DNA of 64,000 bases, taken from NCBI GenBank assembly GCA_965218945.1, contig OZ244718.1:2046001-2110000 (forward strand), read 5' to 3'. Of this stretch, positions 32,013 to 39,983 are shown one piece after another (position 1 is the first letter of the stretch; the number at the start of each line of letters is the position of its first letter). The stretch is from DAOUJW01 sp965218945. Lineage in GTDB: Bacteria; Chloroflexota; Dehalococcoidia; Lucifugimonadales; UBA2985. Made by a program: the position numbers and the translations under genes. The notes beneath the pieces are model-generated. The model saw only the letters and a list, made by a program, of their open reading frames with translations, searched no databases and was not told where the DNA came from.

Positions 32013-32426
32013 ATGTTCAAGCGTATACGTTATTTCTCCATTGCCGTTACGGACCTGGATGAGGCTGTAGCCAAGTATGAGAAGCTCTTTGGGCTGAAGT
32101 TGATGTCGGAGCCCAACGTGCAGAGGTGGGGGTTCAAGGGTGTCATGATCGGCAACGGAGAGGACCGGATAGTTGAGGTTATACAACCGACTGACCCCGA
32201 CAGCGCGCTGAGCCGCTTTATGAAGGAGCGGGCGATCACGTCCAATCCCAGCGGCGAGGGCATCTACCTGGTGAGCATTGAGGTGGACGACATCAAGGAA
32301 ACGGTGAAGCAGATCCAGGAGCAGGGAGGCCGTGTAACTGTGGATGAGCAGTCGCCCAACACGGCGTGGGTGCATCCCACTTCCAGCAACTTCGCCTTCA
32401 TGGAGCTGATGCAGCCCTCCGAGTAA
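32013..32426 (+). CDS. VOC family protein (glyoxalase/methylmalonyl-CoA epimerase-like)
   Basis: The 137-residue protein has the two-module VOC fold: FSIAVTDLDEAVAKYEKLFGL at the start, EVIQPTDPDSALSRFM, then GIYLVSIEVDDIKETVKQI and AFMELMQP. The His and Glu metal-ligand positions are partly changed (the first His is Ser or Ala in FSIAVTD), so the reaction is uncertain. The ATG at 32013 with AGGGAGGG upstream is the start; longer frames run into the tRNA and are false. Likely acts on a small thioester or aldehyde. Confidence 0.8.
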   Translation: MFKRIRYFSIAVTDLDEAVAKYEKLFGLKLMSEPNVQRWGFKGVMIGNGEDRIVEVIQPTDPDSALSRFMKERAITSNPSGEGIYLVSIEVDDIKETVKQIQEQGGRVTVDEQSPNTAWVHPTSSNFAFMELMQPSE

Positions 32427-32469
32427 TCTTGGCTGCTGAATGAGGCAAGATCGCAGTAGGTTTCCCCGG

Positions 32470-32901
32470 ATGGCTGAGAACAAGACCCAGAAGACTAGAA
32501 CAAGCGTAGACGAGTTCTTGGCGTCGGTCCCCAACAGGCAGCGTCAAGAGGATGGCCTCGCTCTCCTGGCAATGATGAAGGACGTAACCGGGCTGGAACC
32601 GGAGATGTGGGGGCCGAGCATCGTAGGGTTTGGGGAGTACCACTACAGGTACGAGTCCGGCAGGGAGGGCGATATGCCCCTGGCCGGGTTTTCGCCAAGG
32701 AGCCGGAGTCTCTCCCTGTACATTATGGACGGCTTCGATGGGTACGACGAGCTCCTTGCCAGGCTCGGCAAGCATCGCACCGGGGTGTCTTGTCTCTACA
32801 TCAACAAGCTGGACGACGTGGACAGGGACGTGCTCCGGGAGCTTGTCGCCAGGTCGTATGAATATATGAGAGATGAGGGATATTCAGCGCCTTGGAGATG
32901 A
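32470..32901 (+). CDS. DUF1801 domain protein (YdhG-like)
   Basis: Function unknown. The 143-residue protein has the DUF1801 pattern: SVDEFLASVPNRQRQEDGLA near the start, MWGPSIVGFGEYHYRY in the middle, and the LSLYIMDGFDGYDELLARLG and SCLYINKLDDVD strands. The start is taken as the ATG at 32470; an in-frame ATG at 32440 has no better ribosome binding site. It lies 43 bases after the VOC gene and may share its transcript. The XdhC-like gene downstream has its own promoter. Confidence 0.8.
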   Translation: MAENKTQKTRTSVDEFLASVPNRQRQEDGLALLAMMKDVTGLEPEMWGPSIVGFGEYHYRYESGREGDMPLAGFSPRSRSLSLYIMDGFDGYDELLARLGKHRTGVSCLYINKLDDVDRDVLRELVARSYEYMRDEGYSAPWR

Positions 32902-32950
32902 TGCGCTGCCCTCAGTTGGCATTGCGCCGGTGGAGTCAAGCATCCGCATG

Positions 32951-32959
32951 TGTTATAAT
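32951..32959 (+). promoter_or_regulatory. Extended -10 promoter for the xdhC-like gene
   Basis: TGTTATAAT, an extended -10 with perfect TATAAT, 38 bases before the ATG. No good -35. Confidence 0.55.
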
Positions 32960-32997
32960 TGCAGTAGCTTTGCACAGATTGGTCAGAGGGAGCAATC

Positions 32998-34119
32998 ATG
33001 GAAGAAGTATTGAGAGAAGCCAAGAATCTACTGAACAAGGGTGAGCCATTTGTGCTTGCCACGGTGGTGGGCACCAAGGGGTCCACTCCGCAGAAGCCGG
33101 GAGCCAAGCTACTGGTGCGCGAGGACGGCACCGGGGTGGGCACACTGGGTGGCGGCTGTGTGGAAGGGGACATCTGGTTCGCAGCGAAGATGCTGCTGAA
33201 GGACGGCGGCGAGGCCATGGTCACGGACTACACTCTAAACGAGGATGTCGCGGCCAGGGAGGGCCTGGTTTGCGGCGGCACTATGTACTTCCTCATAGAC
33301 CCGGTGTTCGACCCCAAGCAGGTCGAGACGCCCATCAGCAACATAGTGGGCGCCTACGACGGGAGATCCAGCGTGGGCATGGCCACTCTTCTGAAGCCAT
33401 CGAAGAAGAAGGGCAAGATTGGTGACAAGCTGTACATTGGGCAGGACGACAAGGTCTACGGTTCCCTGGGCGATCCGGAAAGAGACAAGGAGGTCGAGGC
33501 TTCTCTCCGGGAGCTTGTGGACTACGGCCGTGTAAAGTCTATGAAGACTCAGGACGGCGCGGAGGTCTTCATGGAAGGCTTTACGATGCCGGCCGCGGTG
33601 GTCATAGCCGGTGGAGGCCACATCGGGAAGTCGCTTGCGCCGCTGGTGAAGATGCTGGGTCTGCGCCTGTGGGTGGTGGACGACCGGCCGGAGTTCGCCA
33701 ACATGGAGAGGTTCCCTGAGGCGGACGGCGTCATTGTCGCCGACTACGCCGAGGGCTTAACGCAGATCGACATGCGCCCCAACACCTCCGTTGTGGTGGC
33801 TACCAGAGGCCATCGCCAGGACGACCTGGCCCTGGAGGCGGCCGTTCGTAGCCCTGCAGGGTATGTGGGTTTGGTGGGCAGCAAGCGGAAGACCATCCTG
33901 ATATACGAGGAGCTTCTCAAGCACGGCATCCCCTTGGAGAGGCTCAAGGCCGTTCACGCCCCCATTGGGCTGGACATAGGGGCCAAGACGCCGGAGGAGA
34001 TAGCCGTGAGCATCGTGTCCGAGATAGTGGCCTTCCGAGAAGGTCGGCCCGGCAAGGCGCTTACGATGGAGAACCGATACCTCCAGAAGTCAGCCAAGAA
34101 GGTGGGGGTCCTCGTCTAA
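32998..34119 (+). CDS. XdhC/CoxF-family molybdenum hydroxylase maturation factor
   Basis: Helps insert sulfurated Moco into xanthine-dehydrogenase- or CO-dehydrogenase-like enzymes. The 373-residue protein has the XdhC N-terminal domain (ATVVGTKGSTPQKPGAKLLV, then GTLGGGCVEGD with the conserved Cys) and a C-terminal Rossmann domain (VVIAGGGHIGKSLAPLVKML, GSKRKTILIYEELL, HAPIGLDIGAKTPEEIAVSI). The pair of domains is complete. A MocA-like cytidylyltransferase gene follows in 10 bases, the usual partner. No hydroxylase subunits are in the window. Confidence 0.9.
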   Translation: MEEVLREAKNLLNKGEPFVLATVVGTKGSTPQKPGAKLLVREDGTGVGTLGGGCVEGDIWFAAKMLLKDGGEAMVTDYTLNEDVAAREGLVCGGTMYFLIDPVFDPKQVETPISNIVGAYDGRSSVGMATLLKPSKKKGKIGDKLYIGQDDKVYGSLGDPERDKEVEASLRELVDYGRVKSMKTQDGAEVFMEGFTMPAAVVIAGGGHIGKSLAPLVKMLGLRLWVVDDRPEFANMERFPEADGVIVADYAEGLTQIDMRPNTSVVVATRGHRQDDLALEAAVRSPAGYVGLVGSKRKTILIYEELLKHGIPLERLKAVHAPIGLDIGAKTPEEIAVSIVSEIVAFREGRPGKALTMENRYLQKSAKKVGVLV

Positions 34120-34129
34120 GCGGGCAGCC

Positions 34130-34732
34130 ATGTCCGGGGTCTCCGCCATTATCCTGGCTGCGGGCGAGTCCACTCGTATGGGGCGTCTCAAGGCCCTTCT
34201 GCCCTGGCGGGGCCAGACACTGATTGCGTACCAGGTGGAGTCCCTCCAGGAGGTCGGGGCTGACCAGGTCGTGACTGTTGTCGGCCATCGATGGGAGGAG
34301 GTCGAAGCGCCTGTGCGAGGGCTGCCCGGCGTTGACACGGCGGTGAACCCGGACTATCTACAGGGCAAGACTACTTCCATCAAGGCCGGCCTGCGGTTGG
34401 TGTCGCCATTAGCCCAAGCTATCGTTGTCTTGGCGGTCGATCAGCCCCGACCCGTCGGCATTCTGAAGTCCCTTATCGATGCCCACCTGGAGCGCGGCAA
34501 CCTCATCACCTGCCCGGAGTACGGTGGTCACAGGGGGCATCCCTTCATTTTTTCCGCCACGCTCATGCCGGAGCTATTGGCCATCACCGAGGAAGGTCAG
34601 GGCCTGCGTGAGGTTGTAGACCGATACAGGGAGGACACCTACCGGATGGAGGTGGACAACCCCATCGTGAATGCGGACATGAACTCGCCGGAGGAACTGA
34701 AGGAGGCGGAGCGGCTGTTTGAGGCGCTGTAA
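34130..34732 (+). CDS. mocA: MocA-like molybdenum cofactor cytidylyltransferase
   Basis: Transfers CMP to Mo-molybdopterin, giving the MCD cofactor used by molybdenum hydroxylases. The 200-residue protein has the GTase fold: AIILAAGESTRMGRLKALLP (the LAAG.SxRMG.xK nucleotide loop), VVGHRW, LAVDQPRPV with the metal Asp, and GHRGHPFIF. It follows the XdhC-like gene by 10 bases. A MobA-type guanylyltransferase is less likely because of the MGRLKAL motif and the XdhC context, but the base cannot be proved by eye. Confidence 0.85.
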   Translation: MSGVSAIILAAGESTRMGRLKALLPWRGQTLIAYQVESLQEVGADQVVTVVGHRWEEVEAPVRGLPGVDTAVNPDYLQGKTTSIKAGLRLVSPLAQAIVVLAVDQPRPVGILKSLIDAHLERGNLITCPEYGGHRGHPFIFSATLMPELLAITEEGQGLREVVDRYREDTYRMEVDNPIVNADMNSPEELKEAERLFEAL

Positions 34733-34756
34733 GGCGGGTGGCTAGGCTGTTATCGT

Positions 34757-34790
34757 CGCTCATGGCGAGCGTGTCGAACTATATGAGCGG
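34757..34790. repeat. Family B intergenic palindrome
   Basis: CGCTCAT and ATGAGCG bracket a core with GTGTCGAACT. Degenerate relative of the copy at 6131. Confidence 0.6.
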
Positions 34791-34847
34791 TAATGAAGTG
34801 TGCGCTCGATTCGTGAGTCCAGCGCATCCATACCCAACCCCACCTGA

Positions 34848-34867
34848 ATTACTGCTTTCGCAGGAAT
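34848..34867. repeat. Family A palindrome, imperfect
   Basis: ATTACTGCTTTCGCAGGAAT: one change (A for C) from the perfect form at 6040. Confidence 0.75.
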
Positions 34868-34895
34868 GACTGAAGAGGGTATTGATTTCATCGTC

Positions 34896-34915
34896 ATGCC
34901 CGTGTAGACGGGCAT
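34896..34915. repeat. 20-base palindrome (ATGCCCGTG type), copy 1
   Basis: ATGCCCGTGTAGACGGGCAT. An identical copy lies at 35037-35056, both followed by CC and preceded by C. Confidence 0.8.
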
Positions 34916-34935
34916 CCACACCCCGCCTCCCCTGG

Positions 34936-34957
34936 ATTCCCGCTCGTAGGCGGGAAT
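34936..34957. repeat. 22-base palindrome (ATTCCCGC type)
   Basis: A perfect inverted repeat ATTCCCGC...GCGGGAAT around CTCGTAG, relative of family A with CCC for CCT. Confidence 0.75.
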
Positions 34958-34987
34958 GACGATGAAACTAGCTACTTGAACTCAGTC

Positions 34988-35007
34988 ATTTCCGCCTACG
35001 CAGGAAT
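34988..35007. repeat. Family A palindrome, variant
   Basis: ATTTCCGCCTACGCAGGAAT, a degenerate copy. Confidence 0.6.
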
Positions 35008-35015
35008 CTGGCTAA

Positions 35016-35034
35016 CTATGAACGTCGTTCATAG
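35016..35034. repeat. 19-base perfect palindrome
   Basis: CTATGAAC-GTC-GTTCATAG, an 8+8 inverted repeat with a three-base centre. Could be a protein-binding site or a decayed repeat unit. Confidence 0.6.
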
Positions 35035-35036
35035 CC

Positions 35037-35056
35037 ATGCCCGTGTAGACGGGCAT
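35037..35056. repeat. 20-base palindrome (ATGCCCGTG type), copy 2
   Basis: ATGCCCGTGTAGACGGGCAT, identical to 34896-34915. Confidence 0.8.
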
Positions 35057-35079
35057 CCAGATGTGGTGAGGGAGAACCC

Positions 35080-36273
35080 CTAGATGACCTCCTCCTCTCG
35101 CAGAGAGGCGATTTCCTGCTCCTGCATCCCCAGCAGGTCCCGTAGCAGATGTTCGGTGTGCTCCCCAAGGTCAGGCGACGACGAGTCGTTTCCGGTTGGC
35201 GTGCGCGACAACTTCACGGGGGTGTTGACCGCCCTGACCTTTCCCAGACGGCTATGGTTGTACTCCTTTATCATCTCCCGGTGGTTCACCTGCGGGTCCT
35301 TGGCCACCTTGTCTATGGTGTTGACCGGCCCGCACGCGATCCCCAGCGCCTCCAGCGCCTCCAGCCATTCCTGGGAGGTCTTCTTCATCAGGGCCTCTGC
35401 CAGTATGGGTTCCAGCTCGTGGTGGTTCTGGCTTCTGGTCCAGCCGGTGTCGAAGCGGGGGTCGTCAATGAGGTCAATCCGGTCTATGGCCGAGCACAGC
35501 AGGGGCCACCGCTCCTTTCGACCCTCTATCAGGGCGATGGTTATGTAGCCGTCCGAGGTCTGGAAGACCTGGAATGGAGCCGTGACCGGATGCCTTGTGC
35601 CCAGGGGCGTGGGCACCTCCCCGGTCGCAAAGTACCTGGCAAAGGCGTTCTCCTGGATGGTCACCTGGCAGTCCAGCATCCCGATGTCCACCATCTGCCC
35701 CAGCCCGCTCCTGGTCCGCTCCTGTAGAGCCGACAATATGCCGATTACGGCGAATAGGCCGGCGGTGATGTCGCCCTGAGACACGCCGGGACGAATGGGC
35801 GGGCCGCCAGGCTCGCCCGTGATGCTCAGTATGCCCCCCATGCCCTGAACGACCACGTCCAGAGCGGGCTTGGACGAGTACGGCCCGTCCTGCCCGAAGC
35901 CGGAAATGGCGGCGTAGATTATGGACGGGTTGCGGTCTCGCAGGACGGGATAGTCCAGGCTAAGCCTTTGCATTGTCCCCGGCGCGAAGTTCTCCAGGAC
36001 AACGTCCGAATTGTCGACCAGTTGCAGGAAGAGATCCTTACCATTGGTCTTTGACAGGTCCACGGAGAAGCCGAGCTTGCCGCGGTTGACGCTCATAAAG
36101 TAGGTGCTCTCGCCGTCGATGAAGGGGCCGCTGGAGCGGGAGCGGTCCCCGATTTCCGGCTGCTCCACCTTGATCACCTCGGCGCCAAGGTCGGCCAGGA
36201 TCATGGCGGCAAAGGGGCCGGCCAGAACGTGAGTCAAGTCCAATACCCTGGTTCCCTCCAATGGTCCTGGCAT
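35080..36273 (-). CDS. CaiB/BaiF family CoA-transferase
   Basis: Class III CoA-transferase that moves CoA between acyl groups (for example formyl-, succinyl- or carnitinyl-CoA). The 397-residue protein begins VLDLTHVLAGPFAAMILADL, then GAEVIKVEQPEIGD holding the catalytic-type Glu-Asp region, NRGKLGFSVDLSK and FAPGTMQRLSLDY, and ends with the QVNHREMIKEYNH and HTEHLLRDLLGM C-terminal domain. All of the family layout is present. It is a single gene on the minus strand between the palindrome cluster and the ribosomal operon. The substrate cannot be assigned. Confidence 0.9.
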   Translation of the reverse strand: MPGPLEGTRVLDLTHVLAGPFAAMILADLGAEVIKVEQPEIGDRSRSSGPFIDGESTYFMSVNRGKLGFSVDLSKTNGKDLFLQLVDNSDVVLENFAPGTMQRLSLDYPVLRDRNPSIIYAAISGFGQDGPYSSKPALDVVVQGMGGILSITGEPGGPPIRPGVSQGDITAGLFAVIGILSALQERTRSGLGQMVDIGMLDCQVTIQENAFARYFATGEVPTPLGTRHPVTAPFQVFQTSDGYITIALIEGRKERWPLLCSAIDRIDLIDDPRFDTGWTRSQNHHELEPILAEALMKKTSQEWLEALEALGIACGPVNTIDKVAKDPQVNHREMIKEYNHSRLGKVRAVNTPVKLSRTPTGNDSSSPDLGEHTEHLLRDLLGMQEQEIASLREEEVI

Positions 36274-36312
36274 AATCCCTCCCTTCGGATTCCGACCGGG
36301 TTGGTTTTCTTC

Positions 36313-36471
36313 CTACAGCTTGCGCAGGCCGATGGTGTTCCCCGCGGGGTCTATGAAGGCGGCGATATGTCCCTCGCCTCCCTGAATCGGCATAGGCATT
36401 GGCGGGGCCATCGTCTTGCCGCCCAGGCTCTGGGCTTCCTCAAAATCCGTCTGCATTATCGCACTGGACAT
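36313..36471 (-). pseudogene. C-terminal fragment of a VOC (glyoxalase/bleomycin-resistance) protein
   Basis: About 52 codons: DFEEAQSLGGKTMAPP, then a Pro-rich turn, GHIAAFIDPAGNTIGLRKL and the stop. This is the second VOC half with its typical end (A.FxDPAGNxIGL). The first half is missing; upstream sequence on that strand is the rpsL promoter region. Read as a truncated remnant. Confidence 0.6.
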
Positions 36472-36555
36472 CAAGGACTTCAATGAACCGACCGGCGGTG
36501 TACAGACCATTGGCGCATTGAGCGTTGCGATGTAATTTTTGCCCTCAAGTCTCTG

Positions 36556-36584
36556 TTGACAAACAGTCGACCGGCCTATATATT
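36556..36584 (+). promoter_or_regulatory. Main promoter of the ribosomal protein operon
   Basis: TTGACA (36556-36561), 17 bases, TATATT (36579-36584): a consensus -35 and a 5/6 -10, about 65 bases before rpsL. Confidence 0.8.
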
Positions 36585-36648
36585 TGTTATTTGGCACATC
36601 GTTTTCAATATATGAGTTCATGGTGCTGATGCCAAGGAGTGCGTAGAT

Positions 36649-37074
36649 ATGCCTACGGTTAACCAACTGGTAAGAAAGCCCAGGGTCAAGGTCGTGAAGA
36701 AGACCAAAGCCCCGGCTTTGCGGTATGGCTTCAACTCGCTGAAAAATCGCGTGAAGCGGACCACGGGCTCCCCGCAAAAGAGGGGCGTCTGTGTCCAGGT
36801 GCGCACCGTTACTCCCAAGAAACCGAACTCCGCCTTGAGGAAGGTTGCCCGTGTGCGCCTGGCCAACGGGATGGAAGTTACGGCGTACATCCCCGGAGAG
36901 GGACACACCCTTCAGGAGCACTCCGTGGTTCTCATACGAGGCGGTAGGGTAAAGGACCTACCTGGGGTCAGGTATCACATTGTTAGAGGCGCTTTGGACT
37001 GTACCGGGGTGGTTAATCGGAAGCGTGGGCGGAGCAAGTACGGCACCAAGGCAGCCGCGGCGCCGGGGAGGTAG
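36649..37074 (+). CDS. rpsL: 30S ribosomal protein S12
   Basis: Decoding-site protein of the small subunit. The 141-residue protein has the S12 signature: PTVNQLVRKPR at the start, KRGVCVQVRTVTPKKPNSAL (the streptomycin-sensitive Lys in TPKKPNSAL), GEGHTLQEHSVVLIRGGRVKD and VRYHIVRGALD. The first gene of the long ribosomal operon; a promoter with consensus -35 lies 65 bases upstream. S12 is slightly longer than the E. coli form, mostly at the C-terminus. The sequence carries the wild-type KPNS, so no streptomycin-resistance change is seen. Confidence 0.97.
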   Translation: MPTVNQLVRKPRVKVVKKTKAPALRYGFNSLKNRVKRTTGSPQKRGVCVQVRTVTPKKPNSALRKVARVRLANGMEVTAYIPGEGHTLQEHSVVLIRGGRVKDLPGVRYHIVRGALDCTGVVNRKRGRSKYGTKAAAAPGR

Positions 37075-37081
37075 GCGAATC

Positions 37082-37552
37082 ATGGCTCGCCGAAGACGCG
37101 CAGCAAAGAGGGAGATAACGCCCGACCCTAAGTACAACAGCGTGTACTTGGCCAGCTTTATCAACAGGGTGATGACCCGGGGCAAGAAGACGACCGCCCA
37201 GCGCATCGTGTACGAGGCCCTGGACATAGTTGAGAAGGAAGGCTCCCGGGATTCGATGGAGACCTTCAATCAGGCGATGAGAAATGCCACCCCGCTGCTG
37301 GAGGTAAAACCCCGGCGTGTGGGCGGCGCCACCTATCAAGTGCCGATCGAGGTGAGGAGCAACCGGCAAATGGCTCTGGCTATGCGTTGGATCCTCAGGG
37401 CAAGCCGCGCCCGGACGGGGCGTCCCATGGCGGAGAGGCTTGCGCAGGAGTTGCTGGAGGCCTCCAGAGGGCAGGGTGCGGCAGTTAGAAGGAGGGAGGA
37501 GCTCCACCGTATGGCCGAGGCCAACAGGGCCTTTGTTCACTACCGGTGGTGA
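37082..37552 (+). CDS. rpsG: 30S ribosomal protein S7
   Basis: Primary 16S rRNA binder that nucleates the head of the small subunit. The 156-residue protein has MARRRRAAKRE, DPKYNSVYLASFINRVM, the GKKTTAQRIVYEALDIVE motif and a normal C-terminus ending NRAFVHYRW. The ATG at 37082 is the start; longer frames are extensions into rpsL. The gap to rpsL is 7 bases and to fusA 51 bases, the usual str-operon order. Confidence 0.97.
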   Translation: MARRRRAAKREITPDPKYNSVYLASFINRVMTRGKKTTAQRIVYEALDIVEKEGSRDSMETFNQAMRNATPLLEVKPRRVGGATYQVPIEVRSNRQMALAMRWILRASRARTGRPMAERLAQELLEASRGQGAAVRRREELHRMAEANRAFVHYRW

Positions 37553-37603
37553 GGACGCTCTCTTAGGTAATCGACGGGCTTTCAGGGACGGAGGAATTTC
37601 CCT

Positions 37604-39652
37604 TTGGACAATATACGAAATATAGGCTTTATCGCTCACATTGACGCTGGCAAGACCACCGTCACGGAGCGCGTGTTGTTCTTTTCCGGGCGCACCCACA
37701 AGATAGGTCAAGTGGACGACGGCACAACCGTGATGGACTGGATGGCCCAGGAGAGGGAGCGAGGCATCACTATCACGTCTGCGGCCACCACCTGCGAGTG
37801 GAAAGACTACCGCATAAACATCATCGACACGCCGGGACACGTTGACTTCACCGCCGAGGTGGAGAGGAGCCTTCGAGTTCTGGACGGCGGCGTGGTGGTG
37901 TTCGACGCGGTGGCCGGCGTCCAACCCCAGTCGGAGACGGTGTGGCGTCAGGCTGACAGATACCGGGTGCCAAGGATCTGCTTCATCAACAAGATGGACA
38001 GGACGGGGGCGGACTTCCAGCGTACGATTGATATGATTGCGCATCGTTTCAGGGCAAACCCTGTGGCGGTGCAGCTTCCCATGGGCGAGGAGAGTGAGTT
38101 CCGGGGAGTGATAGACCTGCTGGAGCAGACCGCTATGCTGTTTACGGAGGACGGGGACTACACCCCGCAGGAGGGGCCGATTCCGGCCGAGATGCTGGGA
38201 GACGCCCGGGACTTCCGGGAGCGGCTGGTTGAGAAGGTGGTTGAGACCGACGATACTCTGATGGGAAAGTACCTGGAGGAGGAGCCCATCTCCACGCAGG
38301 AGATAAGGGACGCCCTGAGAAGGGCCACCATTAAGAATGCTCTCGTCCCGGTGCTGTGTGGCAGCGCCCTCCGAAACAAGGGTGTTCAGCTTCTACTGGA
38401 CGCCATCGGTCACTACCTGCCGTCGCCATTGGACGTGCCTCCCGTGATGGGAGTGCATCCAAGGACGGCAGAAGAGGTGCTGATGGAGGCCAGTGAGGGC
38501 GCGCCTTTCTCCGCCCTCGCCTTCAAGGTAGTGGCGGACCCCTTTGTGGGCCGGCTGGTGTACTTCAGGGTGTACTCAGGTCAGGTGAAAGCGGGCACGT
38601 CGGTGTACAACTCCACCAAGGGCATACGCGAGCGCATGGGACGCGTGCTCAGTATGCACGCCAACCGGCGGGAGGAGACGGAAGTCACCTATGCCGGGAG
38701 CATCGCCGCCGCCGTGGGTCTGAAGAACACCTTTACCGGCGACACCATATGCTACGAGAACTCTCCGGTAATCCTGGAGACCATACGCTTCCCCGACCCG
38801 GTGGTATCCGTAGCCATTGAGCCAAAGACCAGGACCGACCAGGATAGACTGGTGGACTCCCTGGTCAAGCTGGCTGAGGAAGACCCCACGTTCAAGATCA
38901 AAGTTGACGATGAGACCGGCCAGACCATCATGTCCGGCATGGGCGAGCTGCATCTGGAGGTTCTGGTAGACCGCTTGAAGAGGGAGTTCCAGGTGGCCGC
39001 CAATATAGGGCGGCCCAAGGTATCCTATCGAGAGACCCTGACCGGCTCTTCGAGGGCCGAAGGCAGGTTCGTGCGCCAGACGGGAGGCCACGGTCAATAC
39101 GGCCACGTGTGGCTTGAGCTCCAGCCAATGGAGAGGAACAGCGGTTTCAAGTTCGAAAACAAGGTGGTGGGAGGGACTATCCCCCGCGAGTACGTCCCCG
39201 CGGTGGAGAAGGGTGTGAAGGAGGCGCTGGAGACCGGCGTTCTGGCCGGCTATCCGGTGATAGACGTAAAGGCGACCCTTGTTGACGGCAGCTTTCATCC
39301 CGTGGACTCGTCCGAGATTGCTTTCAAAATGGCAGGCTCTATTGCCACCAAAGAAGGTGTGAAGAGAGCGAAGCCTGTGATTCTGGAGCCTATTCTGGAC
39401 GTGGAGGTCGTCACCCCGGGAGATTTCCTAGGAGAGGTCCTCGGCGATCTGGGAGGTCGGCGCGCCCGCATCCGCAGCATCGAAGGACAGGGGGCGGTGC
39501 AGGCCGTTCGCGCTCTGGTGCCGCTGGCGGAGACCTTTGGGTACACCACTGACCTGCGATCTATTACCCAGGGAAGGGCAAGCCAGTCAATGGAGTTCAG
39601 CCATTACGAAGAAGTGCCGCAGGGTGTGGCGCATGAACTGGCAAAGGTGTAG
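37604..39652 (+). CDS. fusA: Elongation factor G
   Basis: Translocates the ribosome with GTP hydrolysis. The 682-residue protein starts at a TTG after GGAGG and has all G motifs: G1 AHIDAGKTT, G2 region with GITITSAATT, G3 DTPGHVDF, G4 NKMDRTGA, then domains II-V with the SGMGELHLEVLVDRL, GGHGQYGHV and PVIDVKATLVDG segments. Length is a little short of E. coli EF-G (704). No tuf gene follows; the next gene is rpsJ after seven bases. So EF-Tu must be encoded elsewhere. Confidence 0.97.
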   Translation: MDNIRNIGFIAHIDAGKTTVTERVLFFSGRTHKIGQVDDGTTVMDWMAQERERGITITSAATTCEWKDYRINIIDTPGHVDFTAEVERSLRVLDGGVVVFDAVAGVQPQSETVWRQADRYRVPRICFINKMDRTGADFQRTIDMIAHRFRANPVAVQLPMGEESEFRGVIDLLEQTAMLFTEDGDYTPQEGPIPAEMLGDARDFRERLVEKVVETDDTLMGKYLEEEPISTQEIRDALRRATIKNALVPVLCGSALRNKGVQLLLDAIGHYLPSPLDVPPVMGVHPRTAEEVLMEASEGAPFSALAFKVVADPFVGRLVYFRVYSGQVKAGTSVYNSTKGIRERMGRVLSMHANRREETEVTYAGSIAAAVGLKNTFTGDTICYENSPVILETIRFPDPVVSVAIEPKTRTDQDRLVDSLVKLAEEDPTFKIKVDDETGQTIMSGMGELHLEVLVDRLKREFQVAANIGRPKVSYRETLTGSSRAEGRFVRQTGGHGQYGHVWLELQPMERNSGFKFENKVVGGTIPREYVPAVEKGVKEALETGVLAGYPVIDVKATLVDGSFHPVDSSEIAFKMAGSIATKEGVKRAKPVILEPILDVEVVTPGDFLGEVLGDLGGRRARIRSIEGQGAVQAVRALVPLAETFGYTTDLRSITQGRASQSMEFSHYEEVPQGVAHELAKV

Positions 39653-39659
39653 TGAAATA

Positions 39660-39968
39660 ATGCCTCAGCAGAAGATTCGCATAGTGCTAAAGGCTTTCGA
39701 CCACAAGATTCTGGACGTCTCCGCCACTCAGATAGTGGAGGCGGCAGAGCGGACGGGGGCCGGCGTGGCCGGGCCAGTGCCGCTGCCCACATCTATCAAG
39801 AGGTTCTGTGTCATTCGCTCCCCTCACGTGGACAAGGACTCCCGGGAGCATTTCGAGCTTCGCTCGCACAAGCGCCTCATCGATATCCTAGACCCAAGCT
39901 CAAAGACAATCGACGCGCTTACTCGGCTGAATGTGCCGGCAGGCGTGGACATCTCCATAAAGCTGTAG
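39660..39968 (+). CDS. rpsJ: 30S ribosomal protein S10
   Basis: Head protein of the small subunit, also the NusE partner in antitermination. The 102-residue protein has QKIRIVLKAFDHKILD, ATQIVEAAERTGA, GPVPLPTSIKRFCV and SPHVDKDSREHFELRSHKRL, and is complete. The ATG at 39660 is the start. It is the first gene of the S10 group and follows fusA by seven bases, so str and S10 groups are fused here. Confidence 0.97.
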   Translation: MPQQKIRIVLKAFDHKILDVSATQIVEAAERTGAGVAGPVPLPTSIKRFCVIRSPHVDKDSREHFELRSHKRLIDILDPSSKTIDALTRLNVPAGVDISIKL

Positions 39969-39983
39969 GAAGAAGGAAGTCTC

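Larger units (their letters stand above)
34733..35079. other. Gene-free stretch of 347 bases packed with palindromes
   Basis: No coding signal. It holds, in order, one family B palindrome (34757-34790), imperfect family A (34848-34867), two identical 20-base palindromes beginning ATGCCCGTG (34896-34915 and 35037-35056), a 22-base ATTCCCGC palindrome (34936-34957), another family A variant (34988-35007) and a 19-base perfect palindrome (35016-35034). Confidence 0.8.

Noticed and set aside
35020..35031. GAACGTCGTTC as a second SOS box
   Set aside because: The centre is three bases, not four, and it is not near a promoter; it belongs to a 19-base palindrome in a repeat cluster.
37013..38044. 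Minus-strand frame over rpsG-fusA
   Set aside because: Shadow of the real genes; His- and Pro-rich nonsense composition.
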